Shown piece by piece: positions 8,920 through 17,526 of a DNA stretch of 64,000 bases. The stretch's first letter is position 1, and every line of letters begins with the position of its first letter. Source of the stretch: Calothrix sp. NIES-4105 (GTDB lineage Bacteria > Cyanobacteriota > Cyanobacteriia > Cyanobacteriales > Nostocaceae); NCBI RefSeq assembly GCF_002368415.1, contig NZ_AP018290.1, positions 4,477,614-4,541,613 on the forward strand, in the 5' to 3' direction. The position numbers and the translations under genes were made by a program. The notes under the pieces were generated by a model. It was not told where the DNA came from and made no database searches. It was given only the letters and a program-made list of their open reading frames with translations.

Positions 8920-9076
8920 AGTGCGCTCGTGCGCTCGTGCTGAGTTATAAGTTAAAACTCCTAACTCCTAACTCGTCACTCGTAAGGTGCGTGACGCCAC
9001 TAGCTAGCTTCCTTTTGAAATGCTTCCTAGCGTCACGCACCCTACTCCTCACTCAGCACGAGCGCACGAGCGCACT
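8920..9076. repeat. nested inverted-repeat element in the nrtB-nrtC gap
   Basis: Outer arms of 26 bases (8920-8945 and 9051-9076) are exact reverse complements and consist of GTGCGCTC / GAGCGCAC units plus CTGAGT / ACTCAG. Inside lies a second perfect pair, GGTGCGTGACGC (8986-8997) with GCGTCACGCACC (9030-9041). The whole block can fold into a long stem within the nrt transcript. Confidence 0.8.
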
Positions 9077-9112
9077 TTCAACTTTTATAAATTTACCCCC
9101 CCAATTACTGCT

Positions 9113-11113
9113 ATGTCTCTTTTTGTTGGTGTTGACCAAATCGATAAGGTCTTTGAATTAACCGGTGGTGGCAAGTACGTTGCACTTAAAGGTATCGACC
9201 TTCAAATTAAAAAAGGTGAGTTTGTATCTTTAATTGGTCACTCTGGTTGCGGTAAGTCAACTTTATTAAATATGATTGCTGGTTTGGATTTGCCAAGCGA
9301 GGGTCTTGTAACTTTGGAAGGACAAAGAATTACTAAGCCAGGTCCCGACCGGATGGTTGTTTTCCAAAACTATTCTTTATTACCTTGGCGTTCTGTACGC
9401 GAAAATATTGCTTTGGCTGTTGATGCAGTTATGCCTGGTATACCCGCTGGTGAACGTCGAGCAATTGTTGATAAACATATTGATATGGTGGGTTTACGTC
9501 CCCACGCTGATAAATCACCTACAATGCTTTCGGGTGGACAAAAACAGCGTGTTGCTATTGCCCGCGCGCTTGCTATTAAACCCAAATTATTATTACTCGA
9601 TGAACCTTTTGGCGCCTTGGATGCCTTGACACGAGGTAATTTACAAGAGCAGTTGATGCAAATATGTGAAGAAAATGAAGTAACTGCTGTAATGGTAACG
9701 CACGACGTTGACGAAGCAGTATTACTATCTGACCGTATCGTGATGCTTACCAACGGTCCCGAATCAAAAATCGGTGATATCCTCGAAGTCGATATTCCCC
9801 GTCCTCGCAAGCGTATGGATGTTGTTGAACACCCCAGCTACTACAGCTTGCGAAGTGAAATGATTTACTTCCTCAACCAGCAAAAACGCATCAAGAAACT
9901 GCGTGCGCGTAAAACAGCAGCAATATCACGCCACGGTTTAGAAAAAGTTAACTTAGAAATAGGTTTTGTTCCTCTAACTGCTTGCGCTCCTCTTGCTATT
10001 GCTAAAGAAAAAGGTTTCTTCGCGAAACACGGTTTAGATGAAGTTCACCTGATGCGTGAAACTAGCTGGCGCGGTATTGTAGATGGTATTGCTGCTGGAT
10101 ACCTTGATGCAGCCCAAATGCCTTCTGGTTTACCAATGTGGATGACTTTAGGTGGACACCGCAACAAACCTCTACCTGTAGTTACCGCTTTGACAATGAC
10201 CCGCAACGGTAACGCCATTACTCTCAACAAGAATTTTTTGAAGCAAGGTGTTCAAGGGTTATCTGACTTTAGAGATTATTTATTGCGAACTCGTAACAAA
10301 CGTCATACAATGGGAGTAGTACACCCTGCTTCCATGCATAACTTGTTACTACGGTACTGGTTAGCAGCAGGCGGTATAGACCCCGATAAAGACGTACACA
10401 TTCAAACAATTCCTCCTGCTCAGATGGTTGTCGATTTACAAAATGGTAGTATTGACGGTTACTGTGTAGGGGAACCTTGGAATATCCGTGCGGCTGAAGA
10501 AGGTACTGGTTTTACTATCGCAACCGACCTCGAAGTATGGCTTGGACATCCAGGAAAAGTTTTAGGTGTGCGTGAAGACTGGGCAGAAAGATATCCAAAT
10601 ACTCATATAGCTTTAACTAAAGCGTTGCTCGAAGCTTGCTATTACTGTTCACTGCCTGAAAACAGCGAAGAAGTTCGTCGTATTTTGGCTCGACCAGAAT
10701 ATGTCAGCACCGACATTGATTATATTCAACTCGGTGATTATGGCGACACATGTGATATAGACCACCAGGTAGAGTACGCTCACCACCAATTCTACGCGGA
10801 ATCAGCTATTAACCGCCCAAGTCGAACCGAGCAAATGTGGATTATGACACAACTTGCGCGTTGGGCTGATGTACCCTTCCCACGTAACTGGGTAGAAGTT
10901 GTCGAACGCATTTGTCGTGTTCGCGTCTTTAGTACTGCCGCACGTGAACTTGGTTTAGACATCAGCTATACTCGCCAACCCATCAAATTATTTGATGGTA
11001 CCCCGTTTGATGCTGACGACCCCATCGACTACCTTAATAAGCTCAAGATAAAACGCGACTTCTCTATTGCTGAAGTTGTTCTCGACTCACCTACACGTCA
11101 AGTAGCTGCATAA
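9113..11113 (+). CDS. nrtC: nitrate ABC transporter, ATP-binding protein NrtC with fused NrtA-like domain
   Basis: A 666-residue protein. The N-terminal ATPase has Walker A GHSGCGKST, signature LSGGQKQRVAIARAL and Walker B LLLLDEPFGALD, with the H-loop in MVTHDVDEA. From about residue 280 a NrtA-like domain follows ([41 protein letters not shown]), as in regulatory NrtC, where that domain binds substrate on the cytoplasmic side. I start at 9113 (MSLFVGVDQIDKV). An upstream in-frame ATG at 9020 would add 31 residues encoded by the intergenic repeat and is unlikely. The ATPase pairs with NrtD. Confidence 0.93.
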   Translation: MSLFVGVDQIDKVFELTGGGKYVALKGIDLQIKKGEFVSLIGHSGCGKSTLLNMIAGLDLPSEGLVTLEGQRITKPGPDRMVVFQNYSLLPWRSVRENIALAVDAVMPGIPAGERRAIVDKHIDMVGLRPHADKSPTMLSGGQKQRVAIARALAIKPKLLLLDEPFGALDALTRGNLQEQLMQICEENEVTAVMVTHDVDEAVLLSDRIVMLTNGPESKIGDILEVDIPRPRKRMDVVEHPSYYSLRSEMIYFLNQQKRIKKLRARKTAAISRHGLEKVNLEIGFVPLTACAPLAIAKEKGFFAKHGLDEVHLMRETSWRGIVDGIAAGYLDAAQMPSGLPMWMTLGGHRNKPLPVVTALTMTRNGNAITLNKNFLKQGVQGLSDFRDYLLRTRNKRHTMGVVHPASMHNLLLRYWLAAGGIDPDKDVHIQTIPPAQMVVDLQNGSIDGYCVGEPWNIRAAEEGTGFTIATDLEVWLGHPGKVLGVREDWAERYPNTHIALTKALLEACYYCSLPENSEEVRRILARPEYVSTDIDYIQLGDYGDTCDIDHQVEYAHHQFYAESAINRPSRTEQMWIMTQLARWADVPFPRNWVEVVERICRVRVFSTAARELGLDISYTRQPIKLFDGTPFDADDPIDYLNKLKIKRDFSIAEVVLDSPTRQVAA

Positions 11114-11120
11114 TAAAGTT

Positions 11121-11287
11121 AAAAGTGCTGAACTAAAAGTAAAAAGTGCTGAGTGCTGAGTGCTGAGTTAAAGATTAGGAGTTAAAACTAATAACTCATA
11201 ATCTGATACTCCTTACTCATTAACTCACTCAGTACTCAGTACTCCCACTCAGCACTCAGCACTCAGCACTCAGCACTCATCACTATT
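11121..11287. repeat. heptamer-like tandem repeats forming an inverted repeat, nrtC-nrtD gap
   Basis: Runs of GTGCTGA (11145-11167) face runs of CACTCAG (11222-11280), with AGTTAAAACT and ACTCATAA stretches between. This is the same family as 8920-9076, 17055-17254, 57620-57770 and 63370-63453. It fills the whole nrtC-nrtD gap. Confidence 0.75.
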
Positions 11288-11302
11288 ACCTTATTGAAAC
11301 TT

Positions 11303-12181
11303 ATGCAAAACCGCACTTTTAAAGTTAACGAGTCGAGTAGAGATAGATTAGGGCAACCTCTTGTTAGCGGCACCTCAGTTGCCAGCGGTAAAAAACCATA
11401 CGTAGAAATTAAAGATGTTTCTAAAGTTTACCCAACTAAGAAAGGACCCTTCACAGTTCTTGATGGCGTAAACCTAAATGTATATCAAGGTGAGTTTATT
11501 TGTGTAATTGGTCACTCTGGTTGTGGTAAATCTACTTTGCTTAACATGGTGTCTGGTTTTAACCATCCCACTAGTGGTGAAGTATTGCTGGAAGGTAAAC
11601 CTATCACTAAACCAGGACCCGACCGGATGGTAGTGTTCCAAAACTATGCACTGCTACCTTGGCGCACGGCGTTTGAAAATATTTACCTGGCTGTTAACGC
11701 TGTTTATCCTGATAAACCTGAAGCAGAAAAAAGAGGCATCGTTCGCGATAACTTAGCAATGGTTGGACTTGCTGACGCGATGGAAAAGAAACCGATGCAA
11801 ATGTCGGGTGGTATGCGTCAACGGGTTTCTATCGCACGCGCGTTATCTATTCGTCCTAAAGTTTTGATTTTAGACGAACCCTTCGGCGCCTTAGATGCTA
11901 TTACAAAAGAAGAATTGCAGGAAGAGTTACTCAAAATTTGGAGTGATAACCGCGCAACCGTGTTGATGATTACTCACGATATTGACGAAGCACTGTTCCT
12001 CGCTGATAAATTAGTAATGATGACCAATGGTCCACACGCGAAAATTGGCGAAGTTATGGAAATTCCTTTTGACCGTCCTAGAGACCGCGCGCGTATTATG
12101 GACGACCCACGCTACTATAAACTGCGTAACTATGCTCTAGATTTCCTCTTCAACCGTTTCGCACACGACGACGTTGGTTAA
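11303..12181 (+). CDS. nrtD: nitrate ABC transporter, ATP-binding protein NrtD
   Basis: A 292-residue stand-alone ABC ATPase: Walker A GHSGCGKST, signature MSGGMRQRVSIARAL, Walker B VLILDEPFGALD and MITHDIDEA. It closely resembles the N-terminal half of NrtC and should form the heterodimeric motor with it. The ATG at 11303 is preferred; a TTG at 11294 would add three residues. It is the last gene of the transporter. narB, often next in nitrate-assimilation operons, does not follow; a coiled-coil gene begins 283 bases later. Confidence 0.92.
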   Translation: MQNRTFKVNESSRDRLGQPLVSGTSVASGKKPYVEIKDVSKVYPTKKGPFTVLDGVNLNVYQGEFICVIGHSGCGKSTLLNMVSGFNHPTSGEVLLEGKPITKPGPDRMVVFQNYALLPWRTAFENIYLAVNAVYPDKPEAEKRGIVRDNLAMVGLADAMEKKPMQMSGGMRQRVSIARALSIRPKVLILDEPFGALDAITKEELQEELLKIWSDNRATVLMITHDIDEALFLADKLVMMTNGPHAKIGEVMEIPFDRPRDRARIMDDPRYYKLRNYALDFLFNRFAHDDVG

Positions 12182-12187
12182 AATTCA

Positions 12188-12202
12188 AGAAACCCGGTTT
12201 CT
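12188..12202. terminator. short palindrome after nrtD
   Basis: AGAAACCCGGTTTCT is self-complementary around a central C and starts six bases after the nrtD stop. It could end the nrt transcript, but no T-run follows, so a repeat origin is equally possible. Confidence 0.4.
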
Positions 12203-12464
12203 AGAGAATTTAATTAATAATTAGATACACATCAAGGTAGAAGTTAAAACTTTTACCTTTTTTATTGTGCTAGCTTTTGTATCAACACGCCTAAAATTTG
12301 GACTCTCAATCTCCAACTCAGGTAGGATGACATATAATATTGATAAGTGATAATTACTTTATAGCGATATATAGAAATTACGTTTGAAAAGTTTTTGACT
12401 TAAGGACTGACTCAATCTAAGATTTATGAGGGATGTAACGTTCATTAATATATAGGATTTATTT

Positions 12465-13067
12465 ATGCAGTCGCCTGAGATTCCAAGTGAAGCTAATCAT
12501 AATTTTATTGAGGCTGTGCAGCTAGGCTCAATTCATAATAGTAAACCTGCATTTAGTAATCAAAACGTCAACGAAGTCAATAGTTTAGACAAAGTTAGAG
12601 ACATTTTATTCGGCAACCAAATGCGGGAAGTTGAAAAGAAACTTGCTCGTTTGGAAGAACGGTTGTTAAAAGAGTGTACTAGTTTACGCGATGATACCAG
12701 AAAGCGCTTAGAAGGTATTGAAAATTATATTAAGCAAGAAGTAGAATCATTGTCACAGCGTATTGTTAATGAGCAAAGTACACGTGATGAAGGTTTACGG
12801 GTGCTTGTAGAAGATAACAAGAAGATTACTACCGCTTTAGATAAAAAATTGACTCAACTCGACGAAAATATTAACAATAATCAGCGTGAATTGCGCGACC
12901 AGATACTCAACCAATCTAAAAGTTTGCAAAACGACATTTTACAGAAGTACGAAGAAATACTAGCAGCTTTACAGCGGGAGTCGGAAGATTTGCGTCATGC
13001 CAAAACTGACCGTTCGACTTTAGCGAACTTGTTAAGCGAAATGGCAGTACGATTGAATTCTCAGTAA
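12465..13067 (+). CDS. coiled-coil protein, first gene of GTPase/kinase cluster
   Basis: A 200-residue soluble protein. After a polar N-terminus, DKVRDILFGNQMREVEKKLA opens a long coiled coil running to about residue 175, full of heptad-spaced Leu/Ile with charged residues. No membrane span or signal peptide. It lies 134 bases before the OmpA-like gene in the same direction, and the following three genes are tightly packed, so the five form a likely operon. A scaffold or adaptor role for the GTPase or OmpA-like protein is inference; the protein matches no family I can name. Confidence 0.7.
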   Translation: MQSPEIPSEANHNFIEAVQLGSIHNSKPAFSNQNVNEVNSLDKVRDILFGNQMREVEKKLARLEERLLKECTSLRDDTRKRLEGIENYIKQEVESLSQRIVNEQSTRDEGLRVLVEDNKKITTALDKKLTQLDENINNNQRELRDQILNQSKSLQNDILQKYEEILAALQRESEDLRHAKTDRSTLANLLSEMAVRLNSQ

Positions 13068-13201
13068 TCTAACAAAAACATTGATAAATAAATATAAAAG
13101 TGTCCCATAATACTAGATTGTGTGAGTCAATCAGTTTGAATTGAAATTGTGAATGATTATCTTACACACTATCGGTCTAAATAGTTGGGGAAATTGAATC
13201 A

Positions 13202-14965
13202 ATGAGTGAGCATTCAACGAATGGAGCGAGTAAATCCCCGAATTTGGATGATGAAAATCATCAAAAAACTGCTGCGGAGTTAAAGGAACTAGAAGAACTC
13301 CGCAGTATTTTGCTAGGAATTGAGACAAAAAAGCTTAATCATATATACGAGCGTATCGACAATATCGAAGTTAAACCTGAAATTATTAGTCAAATTTTAC
13401 CGCAGGCTATAATACTGCGAACAATGCAAGATAAGCAGCTAACTGAAGCAATTGTTCCGACTATCGAGCAAGCAATTGATTCTTCGATAAAAAAAGACCT
13501 GAATATTCTTTCTGATACTATTTTTCCGATTATAGCACCTGCGACTCGACGCGCGATTTCATTTGCTCTCAATGAGATGACTCAATCATTGAACCAAACG
13601 CTCGAACATAGTTTATCACCTCAAAGTTTTAAATGGCGCCTTGAAGCTCGGCAAACTGGTAAGTCTTTTGCTGAAGTTGTGATGTTACGAACTTTAATTT
13701 ACCGTGTTGAGCAGGTGTTTTTAATTCACAAACGAACAGGATTGTTACTTCAACATATTGTAGCACCCCAAACCGCAGCACAAGACCCAGATTTAGTATC
13801 AGCAATGCTGACGGCAATTCAAGATTTTGTCAAAGATTCTTTTAATGTTCAAAAAGATGAAATGCTCCAGACTCTACAATTTGGAGAATTAACAATTTGG
13901 ATTGAAGAAGGACCCCTTTCAGTAGTAGCTGGAATTATTCGCGGTTCGGCGCCTCAAGAATTAAGATTGGTTTTCCAGGACGCAGTAGAAAAAATTCATT
14001 TACGATTTAACCGTCAACTCCAAACGTTTGAGGGAGAAACAGACCCATTTGCCCAAGCTGTTCCTTACCTTAAAAATTGTCTTGAAGCTCGTTATCAAGT
14101 TCCGGCTCAGAAAAATTATAGTTATGCGTATGCTTTAGCTGGTTTAGTAAGTTTGGCTTGCGCTGCTTTGGGATTTTTGACGATTAGTGAACAACAAAGA
14201 TGGAATAGAGCAATTGAAAATCTGGCATCACAACCCGGAATTGTAATTATAAAAGCCGAACAGCGAGGTAGGTACATTAATGGGATGCGTGACCCAAATG
14301 CAGTTGACCCAAATCGAATTTTACAGCAGCACGGTATTAAAGCCAATGTAAACAGTAAATGGACACCTTTCTTATCTCTGGAACCTGAATTTGTTGTTAA
14401 ACGCGCCTCATACTTACTTAAGCCTCCACAAAGTGTATCGTTCAGTTTTAACGATGGTATTTTGACGGCAACAGGTTCGGCGCCGAGGCAATGGATAGCT
14501 CATACGCGAGAAACTTGGGCTTTTATTCCAGGAGTGGTGCAATATAGAGAAAATAATCTTGTTGACTTAAATATTAGCCAGCTTAATGCTTATCGAGAAC
14601 AACTTGAACAGAGAGTAATATTATTTGAAAATGATTCAAATGAATTAGTGCCTCAACAGACAGTTGAGTTACAAACACTTGCTACCGAAGTTAAGAGATT
14701 ATTAGAAGCCGCTCAATCTTTGGGTAAAGGCGTAAAAATTGAAATTATTGGAAATAGTAGCCCTACAGGAGGTAAAGAACAGAATTTGCAACTTAGCCAA
14801 CAACGCGCGTCTAAGGTCAGAGCTTATTTAGTATCACAAGGAATAAATCAAGCATACTTGCGAGGTGTTGGTATTGGTTCAACATTGGCTTCTACAATTA
14901 ATCAGAAAGACATTGCAAGCGCGCGTAGAGTTAGCTTGAAAGTGTCTATAGATAATTTAAAATAA
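13202..14965 (+). CDS. OmpA-family C-terminal domain membrane protein
   Basis: A 587-residue protein. The long N-terminal part (to about residue 300) is soluble and partly helical with no signal peptide. One membrane span (about 306-325, YALAGLVSLACAALGFL) follows. The distal part has a BON-like stretch (about 345-455) and ends in an OmpA-type peptidoglycan-binding domain (VKIEIIGNSSPTGG, NLQLSQQRASKVRAYLVSQG, GVGIGS). Topology would be N-terminus in the cytoplasm and OmpA domain in the periplasm, so it may link the cell wall to the GTPase encoded 27 bases downstream. Function is not established. Confidence 0.8.
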   Translation: MSEHSTNGASKSPNLDDENHQKTAAELKELEELRSILLGIETKKLNHIYERIDNIEVKPEIISQILPQAIILRTMQDKQLTEAIVPTIEQAIDSSIKKDLNILSDTIFPIIAPATRRAISFALNEMTQSLNQTLEHSLSPQSFKWRLEARQTGKSFAEVVMLRTLIYRVEQVFLIHKRTGLLLQHIVAPQTAAQDPDLVSAMLTAIQDFVKDSFNVQKDEMLQTLQFGELTIWIEEGPLSVVAGIIRGSAPQELRLVFQDAVEKIHLRFNRQLQTFEGETDPFAQAVPYLKNCLEARYQVPAQKNYSYAYALAGLVSLACAALGFLTISEQQRWNRAIENLASQPGIVIIKAEQRGRYINGMRDPNAVDPNRILQQHGIKANVNSKWTPFLSLEPEFVVKRASYLLKPPQSVSFSFNDGILTATGSAPRQWIAHTRETWAFIPGVVQYRENNLVDLNISQLNAYREQLEQRVILFENDSNELVPQQTVELQTLATEVKRLLEAAQSLGKGVKIEIIGNSSPTGGKEQNLQLSQQRASKVRAYLVSQGINQAYLRGVGIGSTLASTINQKDIASARRVSLKVSIDNLK

Positions 14966-14992
14966 CTAATAAACAGGACTGAGTAGCTATAT

Positions 14993-15490
14993 ATGCTTCA
15001 GAAAAAAATTTGTATGGTGGGTTCATTTGCTACAGGTAAAACAAGTTTAATCGCTCGATTCGTTCATAGTATTTTTTCTGAAAAATATCAAACAACAGTC
15101 GGTGTAAAAATTGATAAAAAAACTGTCAATTATAATGATAAAGAATTAAATTTTATTTTATGGGATTTATATGGTGAAGACGAATTTCAAAAAGTACGTA
15201 TGTCATATCTACGTGGTTCATCAGCTTACTTGTTAGTAGTTGACGGGACTCGAAGAAATACCTTAGAAAAAGCGTTTAATTTACAACTTAAAGTTGAAGA
15301 GACTATTGGCAAAGTTCCATTTATACTAGTTATGAATAAACACGACTTAAGTGATGAATGGGAAATTGGAATAGATGAAATTGACGACTTAATTCAGAAA
15401 GGCTGGAGTATAATTAAAACCAGCGCTAAAACTGGTCGAGGAGTAGAAGAAGTTTTTCAAACAATTGCTAAGAAAATGCTGGAGGGATAA
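14993..15490 (+). CDS. Ras-like small GTPase
   Basis: A 165-residue small G protein: P-loop GSFATGKTS (G1), a Thr-containing switch I near TTVGVK, G3 as WDLYGEDE, G4 NKHD and G5 TSAKTG. The fold and the TVGVKID and RMSYLRGSSAYLLVVDGT stretches resemble eukaryotic Rab/Rho-type GTPases more than TrmE or Era. The usual catalytic Gln after DxxG is Glu here, which may lower intrinsic hydrolysis and call for an activator. It sits between the OmpA-like gene and two genes with PAS-like features, suggesting membrane-coupled signalling. Confidence 0.88.
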   Translation: MLQKKICMVGSFATGKTSLIARFVHSIFSEKYQTTVGVKIDKKTVNYNDKELNFILWDLYGEDEFQKVRMSYLRGSSAYLLVVDGTRRNTLEKAFNLQLKVEETIGKVPFILVMNKHDLSDEWEIGIDEIDDLIQKGWSIIKTSAKTGRGVEEVFQTIAKKMLEG

Positions 15491-15496
15491 ATATAA

Positions 15497-15898
15497 ATGT
15501 TAGATGTTCCTACTCCCGTAATTGCTTACTTAATTGCTCTTTTACTCGAAAATCGTTCACTTGCTTACCTTTTAGTTCAAAAAGATGGTGCTTTGTCAGC
15601 GTGGGGAGGTAAATTAGCAGCTTACGGAGTTGGCAACTTACAAAAAGGGAAAAATGCCAGAGAGCAAATTTTCTTTTTAGAAGGTCTTCTTCCGCTAGAT
15701 GATATAAGTTTGTTTCTTCCTCGCTTGAAAACAGAAGAAGGTATTTGTGCTGATGTTCATATGTTTCCAAGCGAAGAAGGTGACTGGATAATACTTTTAG
15801 ATGCCACACTCGATGAAATGCAACTATCACTTATCCAGCAACATGCAAATGAATCTATACTATCGCAAGAAAAAATAACTCGAGTTCTTAATCAATAG
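15497..15898 (+). CDS. small protein of GTPase cluster, unknown fold (possibly PAS- or roadblock-like)
   Basis: A 133-residue soluble protein starting six bases after the GTPase gene. Pattern: a helix (TPVIAYLIALLLENRSLAYL), then alternating strands (LLVQKDGALSAWGGKLAAYG, DWIILLDATLDEM). Its ends resemble the N-terminal region of the histidine kinase that follows (VIERIEPGSF-like start, WIILLDAT versus KILLIQLQ), so the two may share a sensor fold. By analogy with MglA-MglB pairs it could be the GTPase partner. No named family recognised; calling it a GTPase regulator is inference from position. Confidence 0.55.
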   Translation: MLDVPTPVIAYLIALLLENRSLAYLLVQKDGALSAWGGKLAAYGVGNLQKGKNAREQIFFLEGLLPLDDISLFLPRLKTEEGICADVHMFPSEEGDWIILLDATLDEMQLSLIQQHANESILSQEKITRVLNQ

Positions 15899-15935
15899 TT
15901 TATCAATAACGTTTTAAAAGCAATATGTTATCATC

Positions 15936-17054
15936 ATGAGTGACTCCATCATCGCAGATTTATTTGCTGCGCTCGATTTTTTAGTTTTAGAGCGCATAGA
16001 ACCTGGTTCTTTTAGAGTAACAGGCACAATCCCCGATTGGTTAGGATTATTTTGCCGACGTCAGCTTGAATCTGGAATGGTATTATTAATACCTGAAGAA
16101 GAATTTCCCTTTTTAGAAAACTTTTTAATTGATGCTGAAGAATTCTGGCTTGAAGGTGGTAATACTAAGATTAAATCGGGTGCATGGGTTGAATATGACA
16201 GAAGAGGCCGCGAACGATATTTTGAAGCTTCGGCAATTTCTATGGAAGATAAAAAAATTTTATTAATTCAATTACAATGCGAAGATTACACAGAAAAACA
16301 ATCGATTATACAAAAAGCGCGTGAAAACCAATTGAGTCATGAACAATTAGTCAAAGAAAATCAGAAAAAAGAAATTTTAATTCATTGTATTATTCATGAC
16401 ATTGCCGGACAACTAAGTGGCATAAATTGCTGTTTAGCTCTATTAGAGTTTGAAAATTTGACAGCTAAAGGAAAAGAACGTTTAGAAATCGGTCGTAGAC
16501 AGTCGATTAAACAAGAAATGTTAATTAGAGAAGTGCTAGATGCATTTTCTGCTGATGTACAGTCGCTTGAGTCCTTCAATGCCAATATCGAAAATGCCCC
16601 TAATATTTTAAGGGTTGCTCAAGAAGTCGTGCAATTACTAACTCCTACTTTTGCTTTGAACAAAATTAAGTTAAGATTAAATCTTGCGGAAGGCGCCGAC
16701 AATGATATGGCATGGAAAGTTATCGGCGACAAGTCACGTTTAGAAAGAGTAGTATCAAATTTAGCAGAGAATGCATTTCGTCACAGCCCAAGTGAATCAA
16801 CTATAGTAATTAATTTAAGACAAGATGGTGAATTTATTTTTGCCGCTGTTGACGATGAAGGGAGTGGTGTACCTCGAAATGCAGTAGCAAGCTTATTTCA
16901 AAAATTCTCACAAGGAAATAAACCAGGGAGAATTGGATTAGGACTTTATTTTTGTAGAATTACCGTTGAACGTTGGGGTGGTGAGATAGGTTACTCTCCA
17001 CGTCCTGAAAACGGTTCACGGTTTTGGTTTCGTTTACCTAAAGCAAGAGAGTGA
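15936..17054 (+). CDS. sensor histidine kinase without membrane spans
   Basis: A 372-residue cytoplasmic kinase. Residues 1 to about 130 form a PAS-like sensor domain (LVLERIEPGSFRVTGTIPDW). The phosphoacceptor block is IIHDIAGQLSGI with His near 154; the ATPase domain shows NLAENAFRHSP (N box), DDEGSGVP (G1) and GRIGLGLYFCR (G2). No response regulator is encoded nearby. It is the last gene of the cluster containing the GTPase, so it may read the state of the GTPase or its partner. The kinase call is firm, the input is inference. Confidence 0.85.
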   Translation: MSDSIIADLFAALDFLVLERIEPGSFRVTGTIPDWLGLFCRRQLESGMVLLIPEEEFPFLENFLIDAEEFWLEGGNTKIKSGAWVEYDRRGRERYFEASAISMEDKKILLIQLQCEDYTEKQSIIQKARENQLSHEQLVKENQKKEILIHCIIHDIAGQLSGINCCLALLEFENLTAKGKERLEIGRRQSIKQEMLIREVLDAFSADVQSLESFNANIENAPNILRVAQEVVQLLTPTFALNKIKLRLNLAEGADNDMAWKVIGDKSRLERVVSNLAENAFRHSPSESTIVINLRQDGEFIFAAVDDEGSGVPRNAVASLFQKFSQGNKPGRIGLGLYFCRITVERWGGEIGYSPRPENGSRFWFRLPKARE

Positions 17055-17254
17055 AAAGTGCGCTCGTGCTGAGTGCGCTCGTGCTGAGTGCTGAGTGCGC
17101 GAGTCCTGAGTTATGAGTAGGAAGTGAATGAAGAGTTCAATATTTTCATTTTCACTTTTTACTTATAACTTCTAATTCTCAACTTCACTCAGCACGAGCG
17201 CACTTTCTACGAGCGCACTTTTTATTCAGCACGAGCGCACTTTTTATTCAGCAC
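17055..17254. repeat. tandem GTGCGCTC/GTGCTGA repeats forming an inverted repeat
   Basis: Rightward units (AGTGCGCTCGTGCTGAGT) at 17057-17110 face complementary units (ACTCAGCACGAGCGCACTTT) at 17185-17245. The block separates the kinase gene from the convergent hli genes and may terminate both transcripts. Confidence 0.75.
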
Positions 17255-17464
17255 TTAACCAAGGAAGCTGAATACATCACGTATCACACTGTAACCAGCC
17301 AAGTCCCAAAGTAAGTAAGCAAGAAATCCAATCATTGCCAAACGACCGTTCCATAATTCTGCTTGGGGATTGGCGCCAAACATAAAAGCGTTACGATCTA
17401 CTTCATTATAAGCTTTTGCTACTTTTGGTAAATCGCTAGAAGGACGAGTTTCACGAGTTTCCAT
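17255..17464 (-). CDS. high-light-inducible protein (Hli), copy 1 of 4
   Basis: A 69-residue one-helix chlorophyll a/b-binding-like protein. The signature AELWNGRLAMIGFLAYLLWD carries the Glu, Asn and Arg that bind chlorophyll and lock helices in dimers. Hli proteins protect photosystems and chlorophyll synthesis by quenching. This is the most diverged of the four tandem copies: it ends SVIRDVFSFLG rather than SVLRDVLHFIGY. It is last in the array, transcribed leftward from the HLR1 promoter side. Confidence 0.92.
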   Translation of the reverse strand: METRETRPSSDLPKVAKAYNEVDRNAFMFGANPQAELWNGRLAMIGFLAYLLWDLAGYSVIRDVFSFLG

Positions 17465-17483
17465 TTTTTTCTCCTATATTAAT

Positions 17484-17521
17484 TAGTAGGTTGGGCTTCT
17501 CTAAGCGGAACGCAACCTACA
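17484..17521. repeat. GTAGGTTGGG...CAACCTAC inverted repeat
   Basis: GTAGGTTGGGCTTCT faces AACGCAACCTAC in the gap between hli copies 1 and 2. Similar GTTGGGTT/AACCCAACC blocks are at 17927-17954 and 23430-23466. Confidence 0.5.
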
Positions 17522-17526
17522 ATTTA

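Noticed and set aside
9020-9112. Longer NrtC start at 9020
   Set aside because: The added 31 residues come from the intergenic inverted repeat and do not resemble NrtC; the ATG at 9113 fits the family start.
11121-11287. Tandem CAGCACT/GTGCTGA units as a CRISPR array
   Set aside because: Units are seven to nine bases and contiguous, without unique spacers; no cas genes nearby.
15510-15830. 106-codon minus-strand frame
   Set aside because: Shadow of the gene at 15497-15898; low-complexity composition and no motif.
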